NCBI GenBank assembly: GCA_024637145.1
Contig: JAGXFQ010000029.1
Coordinates: forward strand, 1 to 54,770
Direction: 5' to 3'
DNA from: Desulfobulbaceae bacterium
Lineage (GTDB): Bacteria > Desulfobacterota > Desulfobulbia > Desulfobulbales > SURF-16
DNA: 54,770 nt
The notes under the pieces are model-generated. The model searched no databases. It was not told the origin of the DNA and saw nothing but the letters and a program-made list of their open reading frames with translations. The position numbers and the translations under genes were made by a program. Below, piece by piece: positions 31,240 to 40,700 of the stretch. Positions within the stretch are counted from its first letter, which is position 1; each line of letters begins with the position of its first letter.

Positions 31240-32103
31240 TGAGGACATTGCATAACCGATGGTCCGATAGACCAGCTTGGCCGCGGTAAAGGCACTGTAG
31301 GCCGGGCCAGCCGGCGGTGCCAATTCAACAAAATCAGCACCGACCAGCTTGCTTGTCCGGCAGAGCCTGGCAATAAGTCGGGTGGCCGTCTCCCAGCTCA
31401 GCCCATCCGGCTCTGGAGTCCCGGTGGCAGGCAGCACTGCCGGGTCAAGGCCGTCAAGATCAAAACTCAGATAGACGGGCCTGCCGTTAATCCATGTGAC
31501 CATCTCCTCAAGCCAGCTCTCCTGCGCCCGCATCCGCGCCGTGGTCCAGGGCTGCCAGCCCCGGCTCTGACAGAGCAACCATTCTTCTTTGGAAAAGGCG
31601 CGGATGCCGGCCTGGACAAAGGGCACCGCCAGATCATCAATACGGCGCATAACGCAGGCATGACTCAAGCTGTCGTGATCATATTCCTGACGCAGATCAA
31701 GATGGGCATCCACCTGGACCACGCAGAGCTCGGGATAATGACGCAGGCAAGCGGCAACACCCGCCACGGTAAGGGAATGTTCCCCGCCCAGGATAACGGG
31801 GAGCTGCCGGCGAGCCAGAGCCCCGGCAACCTCTTGGCTCAAACGCATCAGCACCTCTTCGGTGCTGCCCTGGCAGTCAAGGGGAGGACGGGTGGTTATC
31901 CCCACCTGCCACGGCTCAGACAACAGCTCGTCATCAAAGACCTCCAGGGCCTCTGAGGCGGCAAGGATGGCGGCCGGACCCTCTTCGGTGCCGGCCATCC
32001 AGCTTACTGTGGCGCCGTAGGGTACCGGGATAATGGCCACCCGGGCAGATGCTTCATCCTGGGCCTGGCATCCCGCTTCCAGGAAATAAGGGTGGTTCAT
32101 CAT
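31225..32103 (-). CDS. speB: agmatinase
   Basis: Agmatinase hydrolyses agmatine to putrescine and urea with a binuclear manganese centre. The 292-residue ureohydrolase has the metal-ligand motifs LGGEHSLTVAG, QVDAHLDLR and SFDLDGLDPAVLPATGTPEP in the correct order, and VPYGATVSWMAGTEEGP in the N-terminal part. It starts 9 nt downstream of speA, so arginine decarboxylase and agmatinase are made together. The C-terminal six residues fall in a tandem-repeat tract. It is the last clear enzyme of a four-gene spermidine operon. Confidence 0.93.
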   Translation of the reverse strand: MMNHPYFLEAGCQAQDEASARVAIIPVPYGATVSWMAGTEEGPAAILAASEALEVFDDELLSEPWQVGITTRPPLDCQGSTEEVLMRLSQEVAGALARRQLPVILGGEHSLTVAGVAACLRHYPELCVVQVDAHLDLRQEYDHDSLSHACVMRRIDDLAVPFVQAGIRAFSKEEWLLCQSRGWQPWTTARMRAQESWLEEMVTWINGRPVYLSFDLDGLDPAVLPATGTPEPDGLSWETATRLIARLCRTSKLVGADFVELAPPAGPAYSAFTAAKLVYRTIGYAMSSRCEV

Positions 32104-32112
32104 TGCTGACTC

Positions 32113-34026
32113 TTATTGCTCAAAATAGGTGTAGCCCCGCAGGCCCGCCTCAAAGGCATCCATGATCTGGCGCCGCTCGCCCGGAGTAATAAGGCCGCCC
32201 TGCACCGCCTTTTCCGCCCTGGCCCTGACCTGGCTGACCAGCAATCGCGGCTCATACTCCACATAGGAGAGAACGTCAGCGACGCTGTCCCCCTGGATCT
32301 CCCGGGACAAGACGATCTCGTCCTCTTCGCTGATGGAAACCGCCACCACATTGGTGTCACCCAGGAGATTATGGAGGTCGCCCAGGGTTTCCTGATAGGC
32401 CCCCACCAGGAAGACGCCGAGATAATACTCCTCTTGATTCAGAGTATGGAGAAGAAGAGTCTTTTTGATGTCATGAAGATCCGTGAATTTATCAATCTTG
32501 CCGTCTGAATCGCAGGTAACATCGGAAAGTACGGCGTTTCTGGTGGGCTTCTCATTCAACCGATGCACCGGCATGATGGGAAAGAGCTGACCAATGGCCC
32601 AGGAATCAGGCAGAGACTGGAAGACGCTGAAATTACCATAATAGGTATCAGCCAGAACACTGTCGATATTTTTCAGCTCATCTGGGACGAACTTGAGCTC
32701 CTTCATCTCCGTACTGATCTTCTCCATCATGGTCCAGAAGATTTCCTCGGCCAGGGCCCGCTGCCGCAAAGGGATGACCCCGTGCCGAAAAAGGGTGCGG
32801 ATCTCTTCCAGATAATAGGTGGCGTCATGGAACCACTCCTGGAGATTCTTGGAGGTGAGGGTCTTCTGCAACTCCAGGAGGTTCTGGAGCATGAGATGGC
32901 TGTCCGCAGGCAATTCACTGATCTCGCGAAAATTGGCCAGGCGGCAGACATCGAGGATATTAAAGAGCAACACCTCATGATGGGCCACCGTGGCTCGGCC
33001 GGATTCGCTGACCAGAAGCGGATGGCCCACCTCCGCATCGTCGGCAATACTCTTGACCACCTCCACAATGTCGCTGCAATACTCCAGCAGCGAATAGTTG
33101 CGGCTCGATTCAAAATTGGTGTGGGAACCGTCATAATCCACGGCCAGACCGCCGCCCACGTCAAGGATACCCATGGGCGCCCCCTCCTTGACCAGATTGA
33201 CGTAAAAGCGCATGGCCTCGCTGATGGCCGTCCTGATATTGCGGATATTGGGGACCTGGGAGCCGATGTGATAATGGAGCATCTGCAGACAATCCAGCAT
33301 GCCGTGCTGCTTTAAGATGTCCACCATCTCCATGATCTCCGAGGCAGTGAGCCCAAAAAAGGAACGGTCGCCCCCGGAATCCTGCCAGAGGCCGCCGGCC
33401 CGGCTGGAGAGCTTGACCCGCACCCCGAGGTTGGGGCTTACCCCCAACCTTTTTACGGTTTTAAAGATCAGCTTCAGCTCACTGAGCATCTCCACCACGA
33501 TGATGACCCGGAGGCCCATCTTCTGGCCGTAACAGGCGAGCTCCATGAACTCCTCATCCTTGTAGCCGTTGCAGATGATAAAGGATTCCTGATCATTGAT
33601 ATGGGCCAGGGCGATGATCAATTCCGCCTTGCTGCCCACCTCCAGACCATGCCTGTATTTCTGGCCATGGCGGGTGATCTCCTCAATCACCTGCTGCTGC
33701 TGGTTGACCTTAACCGGATAGACGCCTTGGTAGGGGGCCTGGTACTCGTTATCCTTAATGGCCTGGCGAAAGGATTTATGGAGCAGGCTGATCTGGCTGC
33801 TCAAGATGTCGGTGAAGCGCAGGAGCAGAGGCATGCCCAGCCCTCTCTCCTTGACCCCCTCAATGACCTGATGGAGGCTGACCCCGGCCTTGTTCTGGCC
33901 GGCCCGGGGATGCACATGGACCTCCCCTTTTGCCGAGACGCTGAAATAGCCGCCCGACCAGTCATGGATCCCGTAGAGTTCGGCAGAATCCTTATAATTC
34001 CATGGTTTCAAGTTTTTTCTATGCAC
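32113..34026 (-). CDS. speA: biosynthetic arginine decarboxylase
   Basis: SpeA is a PLP-dependent fold III decarboxylase converting arginine to agmatine. The 637-residue length is close to E. coli SpeA (658). Recognisable parts are the N-terminal WNYKDSAELYGIHDWSGGYF, the PLP-binding K106 in YQGVYPVKVNQQQQV, CNGYKDEEFMELA, and the glycine-rich GILDVGGGLAVDYDGS phosphate-binding segment. The start is GTG at 34026 with GAGAAG upstream. It lies 23 nt after the carboxynorspermidine decarboxylase stop and 9 nt before agmatinase. Confidence 0.95.
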   Translation of the reverse strand: MHRKNLKPWNYKDSAELYGIHDWSGGYFSVSAKGEVHVHPRAGQNKAGVSLHQVIEGVKERGLGMPLLLRFTDILSSQISLLHKSFRQAIKDNEYQAPYQGVYPVKVNQQQQVIEEITRHGQKYRHGLEVGSKAELIIALAHINDQESFIICNGYKDEEFMELACYGQKMGLRVIIVVEMLSELKLIFKTVKRLGVSPNLGVRVKLSSRAGGLWQDSGGDRSFFGLTASEIMEMVDILKQHGMLDCLQMLHYHIGSQVPNIRNIRTAISEAMRFYVNLVKEGAPMGILDVGGGLAVDYDGSHTNFESSRNYSLLEYCSDIVEVVKSIADDAEVGHPLLVSESGRATVAHHEVLLFNILDVCRLANFREISELPADSHLMLQNLLELQKTLTSKNLQEWFHDATYYLEEIRTLFRHGVIPLRQRALAEEIFWTMMEKISTEMKELKFVPDELKNIDSVLADTYYGNFSVFQSLPDSWAIGQLFPIMPVHRLNEKPTRNAVLSDVTCDSDGKIDKFTDLHDIKKTLLLHTLNQEEYYLGVFLVGAYQETLGDLHNLLGDTNVVAVSISEEDEIVLSREIQGDSVADVLSYVEYEPRLLVSQVRARAEKAVQGGLITPGERRQIMDAFEAGLRGYTYFEQ

Positions 34027-34049
34027 TGTTCTTCTCTCTTATGGCCGGG

Positions 34050-35198
34050 CTAGGACAACCGACCTTTAAAATCTTCATAACCGAATTCTTTGACCAGCTG
34101 CAGCTCGCCGCTTTGGCGCCAGATGGCGATGGCCGGCAGCCCCACCCCGTTAAAGGTATTGGTCTTGACCATGGTGTAATGGCTCATATCCGTAAAGACC
34201 AGGCGCTGACCAGGAGTAAGGGGCTGGTTAAAGCTGTAATCACCAATAATATCACCGGCCAGACAGGAGGGCCCGGCCAACCGGTAGGTATGGGCCTTTT
34301 CCCCGGGCCGGCCCGCCCCGATAATCTCCGGCCGATAGGGCATCTCAAGGACGTCGGGCATATGGGTGGCCGCTGATACATCAAGAATGGCGATATCCCT
34401 ATCGTTCCAGACCAGATCAACCACCTCGCCCACCAGGGTGCCGGCCTGGTAACTGATGGCCTCACCCGGTTCCAGATAGAGCTGGACATTATAGCGCTCC
34501 CTGACCGCCACCAGCAGCTGCACCAGACCGGCCACATCATAGCCCGGCTTGGTGATATGGTGGCCGCCCCCGAAATTGAGCCACTCCAGGCCAGCAAGAT
34601 AGGGGCCGAACTGCTGCTCAAAGACGGCCACGGTGCGGGCCAGGGGCGCAAATTCCTGCTCGCAGAGGGTATGGAAATGGAGGCCGGAAAGACCGGAAAG
34701 CTCCGCCGCCTTGAATTGGCTGGCCGTCACCCCCAGCCGCGAACCAGGGGCGCAGGGATCATAGATGGCCACCGCCCCTTCGCTGTGCCGCGGGTTGACC
34801 CGCATGCCGAATTTGGTCTGCGGATAGGCGCCCGCCTGGTCCCGGTAGCGCCGCCACTGGGAAAAGGAGTTAAAGATCAGATGATCAGAAAGCTCGGCCA
34901 ACTGGGGGAAATCCCCCTCCTTGATGGCCGGACAAAAGGTATGGACCTCTTTGCCCATCTCCTCCCGGGCCAGGCGCGCCTCGTTGAGGCCGCTGGCCGC
35001 TGCCCCGCAGAGATAGCCCCCCACCTGGTCAAAGACGCTGAACATGGCAAAGGCCTTCAGGGCCAGGAGGATCTTGGCGCCGCTTGCGGCCTGGACCTGG
35101 GCCAGGATCGCCAGATTTTCCAGCAGCCGCTCCTCCTCCAGGACAAAACAGGGGCTGGGCACCAGCTCCTGGTATGGGCGACCGCCCTCACCCCTCAT
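34050..35198 (-). CDS. nspC: carboxynorspermidine/carboxyspermidine decarboxylase
   Basis: This PLP-dependent enzyme decarboxylates carboxyspermidine to spermidine (or carboxynorspermidine to norspermidine). The 382-residue protein has the early Lys K48 in AKILLALKAFAMFS that binds PLP, the LNFGGGHHITKPGYD glycine-rich segment, LEPGEAISYQAGTLV and the C-terminal GPSCLAGDIIGDY with the catalytic Cys. The ATG at 35198 overlaps the end of the dehydrogenase gene by 11 nt and has GGAG ten bases upstream; a longer start at 35270 would overlap much further. It is the partner of the dehydrogenase directly upstream. Confidence 0.92.
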   Translation of the reverse strand: MRGEGGRPYQELVPSPCFVLEEERLLENLAILAQVQAASGAKILLALKAFAMFSVFDQVGGYLCGAAASGLNEARLAREEMGKEVHTFCPAIKEGDFPQLAELSDHLIFNSFSQWRRYRDQAGAYPQTKFGMRVNPRHSEGAVAIYDPCAPGSRLGVTASQFKAAELSGLSGLHFHTLCEQEFAPLARTVAVFEQQFGPYLAGLEWLNFGGGHHITKPGYDVAGLVQLLVAVRERYNVQLYLEPGEAISYQAGTLVGEVVDLVWNDRDIAILDVSAATHMPDVLEMPYRPEIIGAGRPGEKAHTYRLAGPSCLAGDIIGDYSFNQPLTPGQRLVFTDMSHYTMVKTNTFNGVGLPAIAIWRQSGELQLVKEFGYEDFKGRLS

Positions 35199-36390
35199 CA
35201 ACGGCCATCTCCAGCACGGTCCAGGGCAGACCATGTTTGTTGAGGGCGTCCATAAAGGGCGCCGCGGCAAACTCCTCCATATTGAAGACGCCCTGGCCCT
35301 GCCATTTGCCCTGCAACATCATCATGGCGCCGATCATGGCGGGCACCCCGGTGGTGTAGCTCACCGCCTGGGAACCCACTTCCGCCCAGCACTCCTGATG
35401 ATCGCAGATATTATAGATGTAGACCTGGCGTGGCTTGCCGTCATTAACCCCTTTGATCAGACAGCCGATATTGGTCTTGCCCTTGGTGCGGGGCCCCAGG
35501 GAGGCGGGATCGGGCAGCAGGGTCTTTAAGAACTGCAGGGGCACGATTTTGTGGCCATCATGCTCCACCTCGTCAATGCGGGTCAGGCCGACATTCTGCA
35601 GAACCTTGAGGTGGGTGAGGTAAGAGTCGCCAAAGGTCATGAAAAAACGGATGCGCTTCAGGCCCTTGATATTCTTGACCAGGGACTCCAGCTCTTCGTG
35701 GTAGAGGAGATAGCTGGCCTTCACCCCCACCTCGGGATAGTCATGGTCGATGCGGACGCTCAGCGGCTCGGTCTCCAGCCATGTGCCCTCCTGCCAGTAG
35801 CGGCCCTTGGCCGTGATCTCCCGGATATTGATCTCCGGATTGAAATTGGTGGCAAAGGGGTAGCCATGGTCGCCGGCATTACAATCAAGGATATCTATAT
35901 AATGGATCTCATCAAAGAGGTTCTGCTGGGCATAGGCACAAAAGACGTTGGTGACACCCGGGTCAAAGCCGCTGCCCAAAAGGGCCATGAGACCCGCCTC
36001 TTGAAAGCGGTCATGGAGGGCCCACTGCTGCTTGTACTCAAAATGGGCGGTATCGGGATGTTCGTAATTGGCGGTATCCAGATAATGGACACCGGTCTGC
36101 AGACAGGCCTCCATGATGGTGAGATCCTGGTAGGGCAAGGCCACATTGATGACCAGCTGTGGCTTGACCTCACGGAGCAGGGCAATCAGGGCAGGGAGAT
36201 CATCCGCATCCACCTGCCGGACCTCCATGGGGCCCAGGCCCTTGTCGGCGACCTCTTTTTTGATCTGCTCGCACCTGGCCAGGGTTCTGCTGGCCAGAAC
36301 TATTTCAGAGAAGACGTGGCGCACCTGGGCGCATTTATGGGCAACCACCCGGCCAACACCGCCGGCGCCGATAAGCAAAACTTTTGCCAT
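35188..36390 (-). CDS. carboxynorspermidine/carboxyspermidine dehydrogenase
   Basis: This 400-residue saccharopine-dehydrogenase-like enzyme joins putrescine (or diaminopropane) with aspartate semialdehyde using NADPH, giving carboxyspermidine. The N-terminal Rossmann motif is KVLLIGAGGVGRVVAHKCAQ. The segment GVHYLDTANYEHPD and the GFDPGVTNVFCAYAQ block are typical of Lys1/LYS9-type members assigned as CASDH/CANSDH. It is the first gene of the polyamine operon (then nspC, speA, speB). The 295-nt region upstream should carry the operon promoter. The protein could be misnamed as saccharopine dehydrogenase in other annotations; the nspC neighbour decides the role. Confidence 0.92.
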   Translation of the reverse strand: MAKVLLIGAGGVGRVVAHKCAQVRHVFSEIVLASRTLARCEQIKKEVADKGLGPMEVRQVDADDLPALIALLREVKPQLVINVALPYQDLTIMEACLQTGVHYLDTANYEHPDTAHFEYKQQWALHDRFQEAGLMALLGSGFDPGVTNVFCAYAQQNLFDEIHYIDILDCNAGDHGYPFATNFNPEINIREITAKGRYWQEGTWLETEPLSVRIDHDYPEVGVKASYLLYHEELESLVKNIKGLKRIRFFMTFGDSYLTHLKVLQNVGLTRIDEVEHDGHKIVPLQFLKTLLPDPASLGPRTKGKTNIGCLIKGVNDGKPRQVYIYNICDHQECWAEVGSQAVSYTTGVPAMIGAMMMLQGKWQGQGVFNMEEFAAAPFMDALNKHGLPWTVLEMAVDEG

Positions 36391-36558
36391 TTTCCCACCT
36401 CGTTATTATCAAAATCCGACACATACCACTCCGCTTCATCTCAATCAAGAACAACCTCGCCAAAAGAGTTGAAAAGGGCAGATAAAAGAACGCGCCAAAC
36501 CAGAGGCCAGACAGGCGGCGCCCCCTTGTGCCCAGGGAGGGCGCTCACCGCGCTGCTG

Positions 36559-36595
36559 GAGCAGGTCATGGACCCCCTAAAGTCATGACCTGCTC
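36559..36595. repeat. 12-bp perfect inverted repeat upstream of the polyamine operon
   Basis: GAGCAGGTCATG (36559-36570) is matched by CATGACCTGCTC (36584-36595) with a 13-nt spacer. No T run follows on either strand. It lies between the CoA-transferase stop (36686) and the polyamine operon start (36390), so it may be an operator or processing hairpin. Nothing else is recognised in 36391-36685. Confidence 0.5.
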
Positions 36596-36685
36596 TTGGG
36601 AAGGATAAGGATGAGGCAACAGGAGACGAGTCGGACAGGAGGCGCCCAGAAAAAAGGGGAGGATCAGCCCCTGGCCCCGGGCAGA

Positions 36686-38563
36686 TCAGAAATCAATGGC
36701 AATACTATAGACCCCCTCTTCCAGGGAACTTCTGACTTTATAGCCAGAGTTGTTGAAGATGGTCTGCATCCTCTTGTTCTCCCGCAGAACCTCAGCCGTA
36801 AAACCTGACATACCGTTTTTTTTGGCGATATGGACGAGATGTTTAAACAAAAAGGTGCCGATGCCCTGATTCTGCCAGGCATCGCGAATGACAAAGGCCA
36901 CCTCCGCCCTGTTGGTACGTTCATCAAGATAATAACGGCCCACTGCAATAATATCCTCACCATGGGCCTCGGGAACCACGCCGACAATGGCCACATCCTT
37001 GCGGTGATCGACATAGACGAAATTATGGATCTGCTTGCTGCCGAAATGGTGCTGATGACTCATAAAGCGGTAATAGATGGTCTCCTGGGAGAGATTATAG
37101 ATCAGATCGCGCATCTTGGAATCGTCCGTGGGATGAACGGGCCTGAAATGGATCTGGGTGCCATCGTCCAGCAGCAGAGTGGTCTTGATCTCCTCATTGG
37201 CCACCACAAAACGGCCTTCAACATCGGAAAAGTCGTGGCGGATAAAATGGGCGTCAATGGCCTCTTTTAAAAGCTTTTCCCGATAATCGGGATGGGCAAT
37301 ACTGATCAGGGCCAAGGCCCGTTCCTGGACACTCTTGCCGTGCAGGTAGGCCACCCCATATTCGGTGACAATGTACTGCACCTCGCCGCGGGTGGTAACC
37401 ACCCCGGAGCCGGGGGTCAGAGAGGAGACGATTCGTGATTTGCCGTTTTCCTCATCCGCGGAAGAGACCACGATAATCGACTTGCCGCCCTTAGCGGCCG
37501 AGGCACCGCGGCCAAAATCCACCTGACCGCCGATGCCGGAGTAGAATTTATCACCCTGGGAATCGGCGCACACCTGGCCGGTGAGATCCACCTCCAGGGC
37601 CATATTTATGGCCACCATCTTATATTGCCGCGAGATGATATAGGGATCATTGACATACTCGGTGGGCCTAAAGGAGAAGAGGGGGTTATCATCCACCAGG
37701 TCGTAGAGCTTGCGGCTTCCCATGCAAAAGGAGGTGACGATCTTGCCCCGGTCCATGCTCTTCCGGCTGCCATCAGCGACCCCGGACTCGATAAACTTGA
37801 TCACCGAGTCGGTGATAAGCTCGGTATGGATGCCGATATTTTTTTTATCCGTGAGATAATGAAGAACAGCGGGGGGAATGCGGCCAATGCCCGGAATACG
37901 GCCGATACCGAACTGGACGGTGGAGCCGTCTTCAATGAGCGAGACGATATGTTTGGCAATGGCCTTGGTGGTTTCATTGAGGGGCATGGAAGGACGTTCC
38001 AGAAGCGGCTCATCCACCGGCACCAGAAGGTCTATATCATAAATATCAAGCCAGCTGTCACCCCGGGTCCAGGGCATCTGCGGATTGACCTGGGCAATGA
38101 CCAGAGAGCCATTCTCCGCGGCGCTCTTGACAATATCCACCGAGATTCCCAGGCTGACCTTGCCCTGCAGGTTGGGAGGGGTCACCTGAATAAGCACCAC
38201 ATCCAGGGGCATCTGGCCGGAGTTAAAAAGACGGGGAATATCACTCATCAAGACCGGGGTATAGCTGCCGGCGCCCAGCTGGATCATCTTGCGGACGTTT
38301 TCACCGATATAAAAGGAGTTGACCGTGAAACAATCCTCATACTTCTTTTCCGCATAGGTCGCCTCGCCCTTGGTGAGGAGATGGAGGATTTCCACATCAG
38401 ACAATTCCCCGGCTCTGGCCACCAGGGCCTTGACCAGGGCCATGGGCTCGCCACAACCGGTGCCGACAAAGACACGCTGTCCCGGCTTGACATGGGCCAG
38501 GGCCTGCTTGGGGGTGGCGACAAAATCAGCAAATTTTTCCTGCCAGGCGCTATCGTATTCCAT
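36686..38563 (-). CDS. acetyl-CoA hydrolase/CoA-transferase fused to a GNAT domain
   Basis: This 625-residue protein joins two parts. Residues about 1-450 are an acetyl-CoA hydrolase / 4-hydroxybutyrate-type CoA-transferase, with GTGCGEPMALVKALV near the start, SGIGGQVDFGRGASAAKGGK, and the catalytic-Glu region QYIVTEYGVAYLHGKS. Residues about 470-625 are a GNAT acetyltransferase domain, with HFRPVHPTDDSKMRDLIYNL and the acetyl-CoA-binding loop RDAWQNQGIGTFLFKHL. Such fusions are known in annotations as bifunctional proteins and suggest coupling of acyl-CoA level to protein acetylation. The ATG at 38563 has GAGG six bases upstream. A six-residue motif is doubled (GIGRIPGIGRIP at about 225-236). 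It lies 37 nt after the ADP-forming acetyl-CoA synthetase gene. Confidence 0.9.
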   Translation of the reverse strand: MEYDSAWQEKFADFVATPKQALAHVKPGQRVFVGTGCGEPMALVKALVARAGELSDVEILHLLTKGEATYAEKKYEDCFTVNSFYIGENVRKMIQLGAGSYTPVLMSDIPRLFNSGQMPLDVVLIQVTPPNLQGKVSLGISVDIVKSAAENGSLVIAQVNPQMPWTRGDSWLDIYDIDLLVPVDEPLLERPSMPLNETTKAIAKHIVSLIEDGSTVQFGIGRIPGIGRIPPAVLHYLTDKKNIGIHTELITDSVIKFIESGVADGSRKSMDRGKIVTSFCMGSRKLYDLVDDNPLFSFRPTEYVNDPYIISRQYKMVAINMALEVDLTGQVCADSQGDKFYSGIGGQVDFGRGASAAKGGKSIIVVSSADEENGKSRIVSSLTPGSGVVTTRGEVQYIVTEYGVAYLHGKSVQERALALISIAHPDYREKLLKEAIDAHFIRHDFSDVEGRFVVANEEIKTTLLLDDGTQIHFRPVHPTDDSKMRDLIYNLSQETIYYRFMSHQHHFGSKQIHNFVYVDHRKDVAIVGVVPEAHGEDIIAVGRYYLDERTNRAEVAFVIRDAWQNQGIGTFLFKHLVHIAKKNGMSGFTAEVLRENKRMQTIFNNSGYKVRSSLEEGVYSIAIDF

Positions 38564-38600
38564 AATAATCCTCAAAACAGATGGGAAGGATCCAGATTCT

Positions 38601-40700
38601 TTATTCCACTGGGCTACGCAAGGTCATGCGGGCATCAGCCACCACGGGCTCAGAGCCCATTTCACCGACAATAAAGGGATTGATGTCAAGCTCGGCAATC
38701 TGGGGAAAATCGGTGGTCAGCTGACTGATGCGCTGAAGACCCGCAGCCACGGCCTCGATATCGACGCCCTTGTTGCCTCTTTTCCCTTCAAGCATGGCAT
38801 AGGAGCGGGTGGCAAGCAGCATCTGCATGGCCTCATCAAAGGTGATGGGGGCCAGATGAAAGGCCACATCCTTCATCACTTCCACAAAAATACCACCCAG
38901 ACCAAACATGAGCATGGGCCCGAACTGGGGATCCCGGCTCATACCGAGGATAATCTCCAGGCCGCGATCCAGCATCTTCTCCACATAGACCCCCTCGATG
39001 CGGGCGCCCGGCACCCGCTCGCGAATGCGCAGCATCATCAGATCAAAGGCGTCACGGACCTGGTCGGCATTGGCGATATCGAGCTTGACCCCGCCCAGAT
39101 CAGACTTGTGGATCACATCAGGGGAAACAATCTTCATGGCCAGGGGATAGCCAATACGCTCGGCTATCTCCACGGCCTCTTCCGTGGAAATGGCCAGCTG
39201 CCCCCTAGGAATCTTAAAGCCATAGGCCTTGAGAATGGTCTTGGATTTGACTTCGCTGAGCTGCAGGCGACCGATGCGCTGGCTGCGGGTAATGATCCGC
39301 TCCACCCGGCGGCGGTGGACCCGAAAGCGGTTGACCACCCGGGGGGGCCTGTTGCGCCACATACTGTACTCATACATGGCCTTCAAGGCCCCCACGGCCC
39401 GTTCCGGCGATTCGTAATCAGGCAGGCTGGCCGCCGCCAGCTCGGCCCGACCCGGCATGACCTCCACGCCGCCCATGAAAGAAACCAATACCGGTTTATC
39501 CCCGGTCATGGTCTGGGCAATGGCCCTGGCCGTTTCCGGGGCCTTGGTCATGGCCTGGGGCGTGAGAATCACCAGAATGGCGTCTACCTCAGGATCCTTC
39601 TGGGCGGCGGCCAGGGCAGCGGCATAGCGCGCAGGGGGGGCATCGCCCAAGACATCAATGGGATTGCCGACACTGGCGGCAGCAGGCAGCTCCTGGCGCA
39701 GGGCCGTGGCCACGTTGCGATCGAGCTCAGCCACCACCATGCCGGCCTTTTCAACGGCATCGGCAGCCATGGTTCCCGGCCCCCCGGCATTGGTAATGAT
39801 GAGAACCCGGTTACCCACAGGCAAAGGCTGCATGGCAAAGGCGGTGGCATAGTCAAAAAGCTGCTCAAAGGCGTCGGCCCGGACAATGCCGCTCTGTTTA
39901 AAGGCAGCACCATAGGCGGTATCCAGCCCGGCCAAGACGCCGGTGTGGGAGGCAGCCGCCTTCTGGCCGGCCATGGTGGTCCCTGATTTCAAAATGACCA
40001 CCGGCTTCTGGGTGGAGGCCTCTTCCGCGGCCTTGACAAACTCATCGCCGTTGGTGATATCCTCCAGATAGCCGACAATCACCTTGGTCTGCTGGTCACC
40101 GCCCAGGGCAAGCAACAGATCGACCTCGCTGATATCGGCCTTATTGCCGATACTGACCACCTTCTGCAGGCCAAGATGGCGGCTGGCAGCGAGATCAAGG
40201 ATGGCGGTACAGAGGGCCCCGGATTGGGAGAAGATGGATATGGAACCCACAGCCGGCATATTGCCGGCAAAGGAGGCATTGAGTTGTGAACTGGTATTCA
40301 ACAGGCCGAGACAGTTGGGACCCACCAGCCGCACCTGCCGGCGGCGGCAGAAATCAGCGATTTTTTTTTCCAGGGCTGCCCCTGCCGCATCCACCTCCTT
40401 GAAGCCGGCACTGATAATAATGATGCCGCCGGCACCGGCATCAACCGCGTCATGAACAGCCTGCTCCACCAGGGGTTGGGGCACGGCAATAACACAGAGA
40501 TCGATTTGCTGACCATACGCCTTCAGGCTTGGATAAGAGGGATGACCCATAATCTCGCTAGCCGTCGGGTTTATGGCGACAATGGGCCCGGTAAAGCCCC
40601 CCTGGATGAGGTTGGCAAAGAGATCGTGACCAACCTTGCCGGGGCTCCGGGAAGCGCCGATAACGGCTACGGAATCTGGATAAAAAAGGGACTCAAGCAT
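38601..40700 (-). CDS. acetate--CoA ligase (ADP-forming), fused alpha and beta subunits
   Basis: This enzyme interconverts acetyl-CoA + ADP + Pi with acetate + ATP + CoA and can conserve energy during acetate production. The 699-residue protein has the CoA-binding Rossmann domain first (FYPDSVAVIGASRSPGKVG). Succinyl-CoA-ligase-like domains follow, with VRLVGPNCLGLLN, the ISIFSQSGALCTAILDLAA block and the phospho-His motif GQKAAASHTGVLAG. A C-terminal ATP-grasp domain is present (KAYGFKIPRGQLAISTEEAV ... LDRGLEIILGMSRDPQFGPM). The ATG at 40700 is preferred over 40721 because the conserved family start is there. It forms a two-gene unit with the CoA-transferase/GNAT gene. The 240-nt region upstream (40701-40940) contains no gene. 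Confidence 0.93.
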   Translation of the reverse strand: MLESLFYPDSVAVIGASRSPGKVGHDLFANLIQGGFTGPIVAINPTASEIMGHPSYPSLKAYGQQIDLCVIAVPQPLVEQAVHDAVDAGAGGIIIISAGFKEVDAAGAALEKKIADFCRRRQVRLVGPNCLGLLNTSSQLNASFAGNMPAVGSISIFSQSGALCTAILDLAASRHLGLQKVVSIGNKADISEVDLLLALGGDQQTKVIVGYLEDITNGDEFVKAAEEASTQKPVVILKSGTTMAGQKAAASHTGVLAGLDTAYGAAFKQSGIVRADAFEQLFDYATAFAMQPLPVGNRVLIITNAGGPGTMAADAVEKAGMVVAELDRNVATALRQELPAAASVGNPIDVLGDAPPARYAAALAAAQKDPEVDAILVILTPQAMTKAPETARAIAQTMTGDKPVLVSFMGGVEVMPGRAELAAASLPDYESPERAVGALKAMYEYSMWRNRPPRVVNRFRVHRRRVERIITRSQRIGRLQLSEVKSKTILKAYGFKIPRGQLAISTEEAVEIAERIGYPLAMKIVSPDVIHKSDLGGVKLDIANADQVRDAFDLMMLRIRERVPGARIEGVYVEKMLDRGLEIILGMSRDPQFGPMLMFGLGGIFVEVMKDVAFHLAPITFDEAMQMLLATRSYAMLEGKRGNKGVDIEAVAAGLQRISQLTTDFPQIAELDINPFIVGEMGSEPVVADARMTLRSPVE

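Noticed and set aside
38370-39986. A 538-residue plus-strand frame opposite the acetate--CoA ligase and CoA-transferase genes
   Set aside because: It is antisense to two conserved genes, has no recognised domain and is rich in His/Gly as expected for antisense of GC-rich genes.
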